Source of the DNA: Rhynchopus sp. YZ270_cl-10
Lineage: Eukaryota > Euglenozoa > Diplonemea > Diplonemida > Diplonemidae
Length of the DNA stretch: 64,000 nt
Direction of reading: 5' to 3'
Assembly (NCBI GenBank): GCA_964035575.1
Contig: OZ037851.1
Span: 1,488,001-1,552,000, forward strand
Position numbers and translations under genes: made by a program. Below are positions 10,111 through 20,172 of the stretch, in pieces (within the stretch, counting starts at the first letter, position 1; each line of letters begins with the position of its first letter). The notes beneath the pieces were generated by a model. The model was not told the origin of the DNA, did no database searches, and worked only from the letters and a program-made list of their open reading frames with translations.

Positions 10111-11910
10111 ATGAGTCTTCGCGAAGCTCTTCTCGATGGGATTGATTCTGCTCTTGCTGGCGGTGGGGCTTCTGTATTGACCTCTGCAGTAAGGCTTCTC
10201 ATGGATGCGCTTCAACCACATACCACCGCGCCCTACTGCACCGCCGTGTCCACCCTCTCCGCTGAAGATGTTGTCGCACTGCTCTGCGAAGTCGCCCCGC
10301 TCCCATACTGCACCGAATCTCTCATCACTGCCGAGCATTTGGTGGTTTTGGTCAGCGCTATAGCGTGCACTGCGTTAAATGGCGTTCAACAGAGCATCTC
10401 TCGTCTTCCACAACATTCCAAAAACAGTGTCGTAATTGTAGGAAAAATGTGGACGAAGACGTCTGAATGTTCTGTGGTGCATCGGAGGTCACCTATGGAT
10501 AGGTTGAAGAGCAAGACGGCACCGCATCATGTTGTTGCATTGCCGACACCGTTGACGAGGGAGGCGTTGGGGAATGGGGGTGGGCAGCGTGCAGGGGGGT
10601 GTGTCTCGCATTCGAGCGATGTGGCGTATCCGTTGGTGACGGTTGCGTGCGATGCGTTGTTGCTGTCGGCGTCGCAGTCGTTGGCAGGGGTAGTGCAAAG
10701 CTTTGCCATGCTGGAGTTGTTGGTCCTGCTGTACCGCAGAGAAGGTGCCGCAGGGTATGCCTTATGGACAACCCCGATGTGCCCTCCACTGCGCAACCTC
10801 GCTCGCTTCCCCGAACTCTGTAAATTTGCCGCCTGTCGTGCCCCCTCTTGGCTTCTCCTTCTCGCATTGTGTGCAGAGTCCTGTCCAGGATCCCCAGAGG
10901 TGTTGCAATGCATAACCGGGTTGCTTCACGCCAAGCCCTCTTTCTGTGCGCTCTCCACAGCGTTGTCTAGCATGCAGTTCTCCGCAGCGGATCCGTGGAG
11001 GCTGCAATGTCTTGGTGTAGGGTCATCGGAGAAAAGCATTGCCAGTTTGGTCTCGACCAACTCAATTCTTGCCTGCCTCTGTGGGGTGATCTTTCAACAA
11101 GATGGTCAAGAGGAGACTCTTGAGAACAGTGTCCGCAAAGCGCTTCCCCAATTCGATCTGGAAACCCGGGAGACAGAACCAATTGAAACAGGGTATTGCG
11201 ACAACCTTCTGTCTGTTGCGCATGAGTTAGTGAGTATTATCGTGCGGCTCTGCGGAGCGGGTGGGGGGCTCATATTGACGCAGGAAGAGGCGATATTTCA
11301 GAGCTTCTGTGTCAGGCTTGCGTTTGTCGCGAGGGGCTGTGAGGTGAAGATTGCAGAGCTTTCGGCCCTCAGCATTGCTGCCTTGGGGACCATCGTTGAA
11401 GGGGTCGTTGAGGCCTTTGTACTTCGCCTTATTATTACACAGGATTCGAAGGAGGCTTCCACCCTGCTTGCTTCCCTTGCAGTGCTTTGCACTGATGCTC
11501 CAACGTACTGCTATGTCATTCAAGAACTCCTTCAGCCTCCTGACTCTGCGGTGTATGTGAAGGAGAGTGTAGCGCAGTGTGCGTTGAACCTAGAAAGGCA
11601 CTACGTAGATGCAAGAGAGCTGATGCGGTCGGATGCAACGCAGCTGGCGCATACGCTGCTCCATGCACTGACGGAAGCCTCTCCGGCGCATGTGTCGTAC
11701 ATCAAAAAGCAATGTGCCGCAGCGCTCTACGATGAGGCCTCGCAAGTGAAGGAGAATTCAGAGGAGGGGGAGGAGGAGGTGGAGAAGGTGGAGAGGCAGG
11801 TGGGGAAGGAGAAGGAGCGAAGCGCGACCCCTGATAAAAAGATGCGCCGGTCCTTCTCGACGCTGTCTGAGGCGTTCAGTCTGCCGTCGTGCATGCCTGC
11901 GGAGGGGTGA
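10111..11910 (+). CDS. Helical repeat-like protein, unknown function
   Basis: A 599-aa protein. The frame is open further upstream but the first ATG in a sensible context is 10111, after an oligo-T run and 24 nt after CACAACAG. It is rich in Leu, Ala, Cys and Ser with regularly spaced hydrophobic helices over most of its length (for example residues about 80-330 and 370-540), in the manner of ARM/HEAT-like solenoids, but no family was recognised. The last 50 residues are a Glu/Lys-rich charged tail (EEGEEEVEKVERQVGKEKE) followed by basic and Ser-rich residues. No signal peptide or membrane segment. Single exon. A scaffold role is only inferred from the helical make-up. Confidence 0.7.
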   Translation: MSLREALLDGIDSALAGGGASVLTSAVRLLMDALQPHTTAPYCTAVSTLSAEDVVALLCEVAPLPYCTESLITAEHLVVLVSAIACTALNGVQQSISRLPQHSKNSVVIVGKMWTKTSECSVVHRRSPMDRLKSKTAPHHVVALPTPLTREALGNGGGQRAGGCVSHSSDVAYPLVTVACDALLLSASQSLAGVVQSFAMLELLVLLYRREGAAGYALWTTPMCPPLRNLARFPELCKFAACRAPSWLLLLALCAESCPGSPEVLQCITGLLHAKPSFCALSTALSSMQFSAADPWRLQCLGVGSSEKSIASLVSTNSILACLCGVIFQQDGQEETLENSVRKALPQFDLETRETEPIETGYCDNLLSVAHELVSIIVRLCGAGGGLILTQEEAIFQSFCVRLAFVARGCEVKIAELSALSIAALGTIVEGVVEAFVLRLIITQDSKEASTLLASLAVLCTDAPTYCYVIQELLQPPDSAVYVKESVAQCALNLERHYVDARELMRSDATQLAHTLLHALTEASPAHVSYIKKQCAAALYDEASQVKENSEEGEEEVEKVERQVGKEKERSATPDKKMRRSFSTLSEAFSLPSCMPAEG

Positions 11911-11945
11911 GTGGAGGAGCAGTTCTTTTGTTCGATTTCCCCCAC

Positions 11946-11995
11946 CCTTTGCATAAGCTCGACTCTGAGATGCGTTTTAGCACGTTTCAACTATT
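11946..11995 (+). repeat. Intergenic motif, TGCGTTTTAGCACGTTTCAA type, copy 2
   Basis: CTTTGCATAAGCTCGACTC, then GAGATGCGTTTTAGCACG and TTTCAACTATTTT. It lies directly downstream of the stop codon at 11910. It has a 6-nt insertion relative to the copy at 641-681 and matches the copy at 49250-49285 best. Confidence 0.65.
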
Positions 11996-12140
11996 TTTTG
12001 TATGGATGTTTTTACTGTAGCAAGCATAGCTTGTAGCTATGTGTTTTAGGATAAACGTGTTTGTTTGGTTGTGTCAAAGAATGTGTTTGGTAGAGAGACA
12101 GCGTGTTCCCGCACGATAACGATGGTGGTACAGATATGTG

Positions 12141-12180
12141 AAGTGCACGAGAGAAGCACAAACGCATCTTACAACGTTTC
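12141..12180 (+). repeat. Stem-loop motif, divergent copy
   Basis: GTGC and GCAC pair around ACGAGAGAA; the tail is AAACGCATCTTACAACGTTTC. Confidence 0.45.
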
Positions 12181-12857
12181 TTTGGTAGCTGTGTACCATT
12201 CGTTTCCCCCACAACGCTTTATTCTGAGAGATTTGCCTGAGCGCGTGAGGCTCACCTTTTTGCAACCCTTTTTTCTTTTCTTTGATTTTTTTTTGCTTTG
12301 TGACTAAGCATTTGTGACGCTCAGGTGTCATCTAACAACGTTTATTTTCTTTTATTTTTCCCTTTTTTTTGTTCTTAGCCATGCAGGGAATATGCCAACC
12401 TTTTGTCGCCTTTTTGCCCCCCTTTTCATAAAAGAAATACCCAATAATGAGGCGACAATACCGTATGTGGCGCCAGCAATAAAACGGCTATGAGGGGGGT
12501 TTCCCCCCCTCGCTTTTGTTCTTTTGTTTTACACTTCCACCCCCCTTTCCGCCTTTTTTATTTATTTTGTACGCTTCTTTCAACCAATGTTTTTTCCTTC
12601 CCGAGGGACAATTTTTTCCCCCTTTAGTAATCCATTCCCCACTTCTTTTTATATTCCCTGCACCCAATCTCCGTCTTTCCCCTCCACCGCCCTCAGCAAT
12701 CTTCTCTGTGGAGTGTTGAAAATGTCGGCGAAAAAAAAAATACACCGCACACAAAGACTACCAAAAATCCACCCAAAAGTTTCGGACCCTCAGGTGTACA
12801 CCTCCCCCTCTCCCCTCTCCCCTCCTCCTCTCCTCCTCTCCTCCCTCCCTTCCTACC

Positions 12858-15808
12858 ATGCAAGATGTGATGGACAGGACCTATAGAGAGGAAACGCAGA
12901 AGCAAGCGTTTGATGCATTTGACTTAGAGGGGAGTGGTGAGATTTCTGCAATTGATGTGCACCCTGCTGTGCGTGCATGTGTCTTCTTTGAAGGTGCGGA
13001 GGTGCGTGAGGACGATCTGAACTGGGCAATGAAGCGGCACGGCGTGCAGAGAGGGGGTGTGATGACGTTGCTGCAGTTCAATGGGATTTGCGAGGCGGTG
13101 TTCAAGAGAAAGGTTGAGCCTGCTTTGAGGAAGCAGCTTGAGTATGACAGGATGCGTGCAGAGGCCGAGCGTGAGGAGGTGGAGGACGCTCGACGCATCG
13201 CTGCACAACGCCAACAGCGCATGGCGGCACAGCAGTACCGCACCGAACAGGACATCGTCGCGCGTGCATACTACGCATTCGACACAGATGACTCAGGTGA
13301 GGTCAGTGGTGTCGACCTAACCCGCATGCTCACAATGTCAGGTCTCAAACAAATCCAAGACAACGAGCTCCTCATTGCGTGCGCCTCAATGGGTAAGAAC
13401 AAAGGATCGCTGTTCACGTTGCAGCAGTTCAGAGATTTGCATGCGATGCTGTCCGGGGGGGATGGGTTTGGTGGGCGTCGGGCAGCTCCTGCAGCAAACG
13501 CTGCTCCCATTCCGCAGGTGCAGACGAGTCTTCCTGCAGCGCGTGTCTCTGCTGTGCGTCCTGCAGTAGTGCCGGGTGCAGGTCAGGCAGGTGCAGGGCC
13601 AGGCCCAGCCCCAGGGGTAGCGCTGCCCATGGACCTGCCCCCGCCCGCATCAGCAGGGTCGGTCATGACGACTCCGACGGTGGCAGACATTGAGGTGCAC
13701 AGAAGGGCTCCGCCTCTGCAAATGGGTGCCACCCCGCAGCGCAGACAGGAAGCAGCATACCCTGAGCCCGTGCAGCATGCAAGCTCCGTCCAGGTATGTG
13801 GTTTAGAGGTAAACCCGGTTTGTCATTGTACACACCCCACAGAGCCATGCGCCGCAGGAATTTCCTTCTGAGAGGCAGCATGGGTACCCGGCTCCTGCAC
13901 ACCGCCTGTCGGACACATTGCCGGGGAATGAGGGACCGCCACCGCAACAACAAGTACCACAGAGACAGCAGGCGCAACCTGTGCAAACGAATGTGAATGT
14001 GATGCCGCTGCCGGCACCTACGATGGCAGCACAGCAGCACCACCATGAACACCACCATCACCAACACAACCAACACCACCCCATCGACGAGGACGCAGAC
14101 GGCTCCGAAGACGCCCCCGCAGGACAACTCCAGTTCGACCTGCCCGAGGGTGTCGAGGCTGCCCTCAAGCACCACCCCGTGCAGTTCCTCTCGCGCCGTG
14201 CCTCGCAGCGTTCGCTTGCGTCCGACACTGCAGCAGCAGCAGCAGCAACAGCAGCCATGCAGCGCACCCCCGCCTCCTCACCAGCAACATGCTCATCATC
14301 GTCACCGTCGCAGAAGCCGCCACTACGCAAGGTGCGTGTCATCGGTGATGAGGACCGCCTGCGTGGCATGGTCGAAGGCCACCCCAACATCGCCACCTGG
14401 GGCCCTGTCCACGCAACCCACGTCGGTGCCTACGCCGTGGTGCTGCGTGATGCAGTGGAAAAGGACGCCATCGGGGTGCGCTTCCCTGACGGTGAGGTAG
14501 GGTGGTATCCGTCAGCCTGCATCGTCGAGTTTGGAACGACCCTGCAGAATTTCCCCTCCACAGCGAGTGAGGCGGTCAACACTGGGCAACCCAACGTGGG
14601 TCCACAGGAGGTGCCCTTGACGAAGCTGTTCAACCAGGTGTCGGGGTTGAAGAACCAGAAGAGTGATATCGGCCCCAGCTGGCCGTCGTCGACATCTGCG
14701 AACAGTGTCTTCGCAAAGGACCATCAGCTGCTGCACAATTTGCCGCACCCAATTCAGTTGCAGCACCATCTGCAGCACAGTGGGACGCATTGCAATGTTG
14801 TGGATGTGGATGAGTTTGGTGATGATGTGCCTAATGCGGCACCAGGTGGCACCCATCCTGAAGTTATTCAGCCCTCAGAGACGGACGGCACGTCGCTGCC
14901 ACCATCACGCATGCAGTCGCGCTATGGGCCGCCACCACGCGGCAGCTACACAATGCCGAACATCCCTAAATACGACATCACAGAGCTCGACACGATCTAC
15001 CCCCTTGGGCGCAAGAAGATGGAGGTCAAGGCTGCAGACATCACCCAGGTGTTTGCTCTGTTCGACACAGAAGGGGAGCACGAAGTGGCACGCACAGAGC
15101 TGGGCACGATGCTGCGCAGTCTGGGGTACACCCTGCCGGAGCAGGAGGTATGTGTTTCCCTCGTTGCCCCCTCCCATCGCCATTATTGTGGTCTTTGACG
15201 CGAGCTTTTGTCAGTGACTGAGAAGGCCTTGCGGAGCACATACTCAGATGTCCACAACAATCAGTACACTGCCAGGTACTAGATTGAATTAATTGAAAAG
15301 TAATTTACCAACAAACCCCCCATTCTCTTCACAGGTCCACGCTTTGTTAGGGAAGTCTGGGAAGAACTTGAAGGGGAAGATGGCGCAGGGTGAGTTTTTG
15401 TCTCATGTGCGTGAGGTGGGACGTGTGCACAAGCGGAACAAGCGGAATTGCGACCTGACGACGATGAACAGCACGCATGCACGGACGGCGGCAGACTCGC
15501 TGCGGAACCTATTCTTCCTGTTCCACGACGGCGGCGAGACGGACACATTGTCGCGTGACCAGCTGTCGGTCTGCCTCAACGCAGTCGGCATCGAAGACTC
15601 ACACGAAGTGGACATCTTCCTCGAGGTCGACCGTGTCTTCGGCAACCCAAACGTCCCTCGCAAAGACGCCCGCGTCAACCTCGAGACTTTCACACGCCTC
15701 ATCAAACAGCTCCAAGCACATAAGTTCACAAAGCGGGTTGAAGGGGCGCTGCACAATGGAAGAGAAGGCACGTCGGTGTACTCAGCCACAGCGTCGAGAT
15801 TGAGTTAG
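12858..15808 (+). CDS. Four-EF-hand calmodulin-like protein with long disordered linker (3 exons)
   Basis: Exons 12858-13793, 13843-15147 and 15335-15808 join in frame to 904 aa. Both introns start GTATGT (49 and 187 nt) and end ACAG. EF-hand-like units: FDLEGSGEISAIDV (about residue 15-35), FDTDDSGEVSGVDL (about 140-160), FDTEGEHEVARTEL and FHDGGETDTLSRDQL in the C-terminal part. The first two loops keep the D-x-x-x-S/D-G-E spacing expected for Ca2+ binding. The last two are weaker. Between the pairs lies a Pro/Gln/His/Ala-rich stretch (about 210-520) with a poly-His-like HHHEHHHHQHNQHH. The arrangement resembles a calmodulin split in two by a disordered linker. A calcium-responsive cytoskeletal role is an inference. 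No signal or membrane segment. Confidence 0.85.
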
Positions 15809-15982
15809 AGAAATGATATTTTTGGTGTCGTTTTTTTTTGTATTGATAACCTAGTTTGTACATAGAATTTGATTACTGTTTAAAAAGAACTGTGGGGGGT
15901 GATATTTTATGGGAAGCTTCTTGTAGATGTATAATACAACCCATTACACACCCGACAGACTCTTACAACAAAAAAAGCAACT

Positions 15983-16951
15983 ATGAAGACCGCTCTGTCT
16001 GTCCTCGCCATGGCGGCAGCCTCGACTGCCCTGCCCGCGTCGTACGTGGAGATGAACGAGGGCCTCCTGTGGGCCAACTTCAAGCAGACCTACAACAAGA
16101 AGTACAGCGGTGCCGACGAGTCTGCCCGCCGTGCCGTCTTCAAGAAGAACATGCTGAAGGCTGCTGAGCGTGAGGCCGGATCCAAGACCGGAGTCCGCCA
16201 CGGAATCAACCAGTTCACCGACCTGACTGAGGAGGAGTTCAAGGCGTACCACACCCTGAGCGTGCCCGCCAAGGAGTCCCCGAAGTCGCAGTACACCGAG
16301 TCCCAGATCCTGAAGGTGAAGGCCGACTCCGTGGACTGGAGGACCCAGAACCGTGTGACCCACGTGAAGAACCAGGCACAGTGCGGATCGTGCTGGGCAT
16401 TCTCCTCGACTGGAGGAATTGAGGGACAGTGGTCGAAGGACAACACCCTGACCTCGGTGTCCGAGCAGGAGCTTGTGTCGTGCGACAAGGTCGACGCCGG
16501 ATGCAACGGAGGTCTGATGGACAACGCATTCCAGTGGCTTCTGGACAACCACAACGGAGACATCGTGACTGAGGAGGCCTACCCGTACACCAGCGGAGGA
16601 GGAATCACCGGAAGCTGCAAGTACGAGTCGTCGATGAAGGTCGGCTCCACCATCACCAGCTTCAAGGACCTTGCCCACGACGAGGACGAGATGGCAACCT
16701 GGATGATGACCAACGGACCGATCTCGATCGCCGTTGACGCGACCTCGTGGCAGACGTACCAGGGTGGAGTGATGGACAACTGCGAGTCCCGCCAGCTTGA
16801 CCACGGAGTCCTCGCCGTCGGAGTGACCCCCGACTACTGGATCGTGAAGAACTCCTGGGCATCTGGCTGGGGAGAGTCTGGATACATCCGCCTTGCCCGT
16901 GGCACCAACCAGTGCCTCCTCAAGAACTCCCCGTCCCACCCGATCGTCTGA
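15983..16951 (+). CDS. Cathepsin L-like papain-family cysteine protease (C1A)
   Basis: A 322-aa zymogen. A signal peptide fits residues 1-17 (MKTALSVLAMAAASTALPA). The inhibitor propeptide (about 25-105) has an ERFNIN-like helix and GINQFTDLTEEEF. The mature enzyme begins near residue 115 (DSVDWR). The catalytic set is complete: Gln131 and Cys137 in QAQCGSCWAF, His274 in LDHGVLAVG, Asn290 in VKNSWASGWGESGY. GCNGG at 173-177 is the usual cathepsin L-type motif. It should act in lysosome-like or food vacuoles, or be secreted. Codon use is unlike the neighbours: it strongly prefers C/G third bases and GGA for Gly, as in very highly expressed genes. Single exon, with an A-rich leader before the ATG. 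Confidence 0.96.
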   Translation: MKTALSVLAMAAASTALPASYVEMNEGLLWANFKQTYNKKYSGADESARRAVFKKNMLKAAEREAGSKTGVRHGINQFTDLTEEEFKAYHTLSVPAKESPKSQYTESQILKVKADSVDWRTQNRVTHVKNQAQCGSCWAFSSTGGIEGQWSKDNTLTSVSEQELVSCDKVDAGCNGGLMDNAFQWLLDNHNGDIVTEEAYPYTSGGGITGSCKYESSMKVGSTITSFKDLAHDEDEMATWMMTNGPISIAVDATSWQTYQGGVMDNCESRQLDHGVLAVGVTPDYWIVKNSWASGWGESGYIRLARGTNQCLLKNSPSHPIV

Positions 16952-17548
16952 GTCTTTTGAGTGCTCATGAACACACTAGCGGGTGTACAGTGTGGTCTTT
17001 CAAACAACGTTCCCCCAAAAATAAAACTATTTTGCTCCTCTGCCGCACGGCAGTAGACGCTCTCCTATATTTTTTTTTTGTTCCAAAAACTGAATATTTT
17101 TCTTTTTCACCCCTCTGTTGTTCAATTTGCAATTTGCTTTTTTGGGTCTGACGGATCCTCTCTCCTCTTATGGACTTAGGGCCCACCTCTCCCACATTTT
17201 TTTTATATTACCCCCCCTCCGGCAACCACATGTAAGTCAACCTTTTCGCGTGCTGCAGACCAAACCCCCACCCCTGCTAAAACTGTGTACCGGTTGCCGT
17301 TTCCCTAAAAGACACCCCCTTCCGCCTTCTTTTTACCCCCTTTTTATGCCGACCCCAAGGTCCCAAGCGACATCACCAACTTTTCTTTTGGGTACGGGAA
17401 CACCTCAGGTTCTCTTCCCCATCTTCTACAGCACTGCTTTCATTTGAGTGATGCCCTGCATTGACGCACAGTGTCTCGCTCATCTTCACAGTCTTTCTTT
17501 TTTTAATCCACCCTCAGCAACATCTCAACAGGACCCCCAAACACAACG
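16952..17548. other. Intergenic, T- and C-rich
   Basis: No gene is seen. CT-rich blocks and CAACAG 17 nt before the next ATG. ACATGTAAGTCAACCTTTTC near 17229 resembles the tail of the intergenic motifs. Confidence 0.5.
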
Positions 17549-19616
17549 ATGTCATCCGCTCTGGCCAAGCGGTATGCAGCGTTGCCTGCACGGAAGTACC
17601 GTGTCTTCCAGCCAAAGAAGCTGGCAGGGGACATGCCTGAGGGGTGGCTTGCGGCAAAGCCGCAGGTGAACATCGACTCGAATATGTTTGCAGAGGTGAA
17701 CGCGAACAGCGACGACCTGCTGCTCCTGATGCGGCAGAGCAGCCTCTTCCACGTGCGCGAGGGTGCCCACGCTGAGGCGCGCGAGGCACAGCTGAGCTTG
17801 CTCGACGAGTTGGAGAAGAAGAAAGAGATTGTCGCTGTCCCCGAGAAGTGGGCCTCCGTCATCGCAACCCTAAAGCGTGGCAGCAAACAGAAGGCCGAGA
17901 CCGAGTACACCCAGCTCAGCAAGTGGAAGGTGCGTACTGAGGAACGCAAGCCCGACGCAGACGTCTTCGCGCACGACTACCTCTGGGTGATGCACGCCCT
18001 CAAGGCAAAGACGCTCCTCCCCGAGGCATACACACAGCACTACTTCCCGCTCCCCTTCGTCGTGAGCGGTATCAAAAAGCTGGCGCAGAAGCTGCTGCAC
18101 ATCACCCCCCCTGAGGAGCAGGAGTGGTACCGCAATCTGTGTCCGTGGATCTTTGTTGGGGAGAGCATTCCGGGGTATCCACCGTGTTTGACTGCGGCGC
18201 AGACGTTTCAGTTGTTTAGACATGCGGGGACACAGCTGGCTGCGGGGGTGTTTAAGGACAACCCCGATTTGTTGCTGTCGGGGCCGCAGTTGTGTGGGTT
18301 TGTGTTTGAGAAGTTCGCAGCGTCGCCACAATTTATGAGCCAGTATGCGAACCATTGGAGTCGGGTGGAGCTGTCGCCCAGCGCGCCTAGGGAGTTCCTG
18401 ACGCCGAAGCAGAGTGAGCTGCTGGCGCAGTCGTACCGCGCCTTCCCCGCCTTCCGCCTGCAGCAGGCATGGTGGTACAGCCAGCCGCACCGCCTCCGTG
18501 AGGAGACACTCGAAGAAGGAATCTACTTCTACCCAGTCCCCTCCGCACGGCACACCCTCCAGGCAGGCCTCCCCGCCCTCCGTGGTGCCGCCTCCGAGCT
18601 CGCAGCACAGCTCCTCTGGGGGCATTTGGCAGACCCCGAAGAGTTCGATTTGTATGTCTCCCCTTGGATATTTTAGGTGGGGTTTAGGGTCCTTGCCAAC
18701 TCTCTCTTTTTACCTGATGTGGCATGATTATTTCAAAGACATACACGATTTTTTGAGGTTTCCGATTTGTCTACCGTTTTTGGATTGCGTCCACCAACCA
18801 CAACCACACCATCACACCCTCTTTTCACAGAACCACGGATGACGTCTACGACGAGTTCCGCGGTGCCATTGAGGAGGTGCAGGACGAGGCGTCGAACGCA
18901 GAAGCATGGGAGCGTTGCACAGAGGAGCTCTTTGGGTCAGACTCGCCGCTCATGAAGACGAAGGACCTCACACGGCAGGCGCCGACCTTCCCTAACGAGT
19001 TCTACGACGAGACGTACCGCCCAATCCTGCGCTACGAGATCGACCACGCTGCGAGCAAAGCCATAGAAATGCCAGAGTGGTACCTGCGCCGCAGACGCGA
19101 GCTCGCGACAGGACCGTTCTCTCACCTGGTGCCCGACCTTTCTGAGACGGTGAGAGGTGAGACGCTTGACTTCACAGCAGACTTCGACGATGAAGAGGAG
19201 CCCATCCCAGAAGAGGCTCAGGAGACGAAGAAGCCACAAAACGAAGACGACGACGATGAGTCGCTCGAAGGTGTCGAAAATGTGAAGGACGCAGCCGAAG
19301 ACACAAGCCTCCCCCTTGTCGAGAGAATGCGTCTGCAGCGTTTGCAGACAGCGATAGCTTCGAAGCAGGACCATATGATCAAGGACGTGCTCCAGGCAAG
19401 GGACTACGCCACGCACCACGAAAACCTTGACCACCAATATGTATGTTTAGTATTTTTGAACCAGGTGGTGCCACGTGCCAACAATGTATCAAAATAAAAT
19501 AAAATAAAAATGTACAGGAAAAGACGCGCAAGGTCCAAGAGCTGCGAGAGGAGAAGCGTCAAACAGAAGCATCTGAAGTGCACCCTGCTGACGCAAGACG
19601 CAACAAAAAATATTGA
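17549..19616 (+). CDS. Conserved-looking protein, unknown function (3 exons)
   Basis: Exons 17549-18651, 18831-19440 and 19518-19616 join in frame (phases 2 and 0) to 603 aa. Both introns start GTATGT (179 and 77 nt). The N-terminal half is a well-ordered globular mix (for example PGYPPCLTAAQTFQLFRHAG and SGPQLCGFVFEKFAAS). The C-terminal part is acidic (EEEPIPEEAQETKKPQNEDDDDE) and ends in a charged helix (EKTRKVQELREEKRQTEAS). Codon use is GC-rich at third positions, suggesting solid expression. No family was recognised. It has no signal peptide or membrane segment and is probably cytosolic. The exon joins are well supported because each resulting frame stays open to the stop at 19614-19616. 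Confidence 0.8.
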
Positions 19617-20172
19617 TGAAAAAAAAGGAAGAAAAAGCCATTTCTCGTTCCTTTTTTTGAAACTCATTTTGTCAACACAGAGAAAAAGAAGGAAAAAAAA
19701 TCAGAAGCACTAAACCACCTTCAATGTAATGACAATAAAACAATGAAACAGAAACCAGAAAAAAATAAAACATGGTTACGCTGTGGCTCTCTCAGCCATC
19801 GGGATATATCAATGTGTCCTCACGTAATTCGGGTGGGGTTTTTGGGGGTTTGGGGTTTGGGGGGGAAAGGGGCGAACCCTTTTGAAAGATACAATAGCAA
19901 AACAATGGAACGAGCGAACACTCTGCCCCACTCTCCCCCCCTCCTCATTTTTTTAAAATGACCCTTTTCTTAAATAGGACGCTGCTGAGGAACAACAACA
20001 ACATCTTACTCAATTTTAGAGCTGTTTTTTTTTTTTCAGTACTTTTTCACATTTTCTTTTGAAACTCGATGAGAAGCGACACACGAGGACACGCTCCTTC
20101 CCACTCCGCAACACCCCTACACCCTCTCAAATCCTTTCCCCTTCCATTTGTCCACTCCAGGCAAGACTTCCT
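19617..20172. other. Intergenic, A/T-rich
   Basis: No gene is seen. Several AATAAA-like words (AATAAAACAATG near 19734, AATAAAACATGG near 19766) lie soon after the preceding stop codon and could serve polyadenylation. CACTCCAG ends 12 nt before the next ATG. Confidence 0.45.

Larger units (their letters stand above)
11911..12857. other. Intergenic with motif copies
   Basis: Holds a TGCGTTTTAGCACGTTTCAA motif (11946-11995), a stem-loop motif copy (12141-12180), a degenerate copy near 12300-12342 and a long CT-rich tract before the next ATG. The words GCGTGTTCCCGCA and CGATGGTGGTA near 12102-12130 recur near 49168-49200. Confidence 0.55.

Noticed and set aside
15944-16939. 331-aa minus-strand frame
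   Set aside because: Exact antisense shadow of the cathepsin gene, open because of its strong third-base C/G bias.
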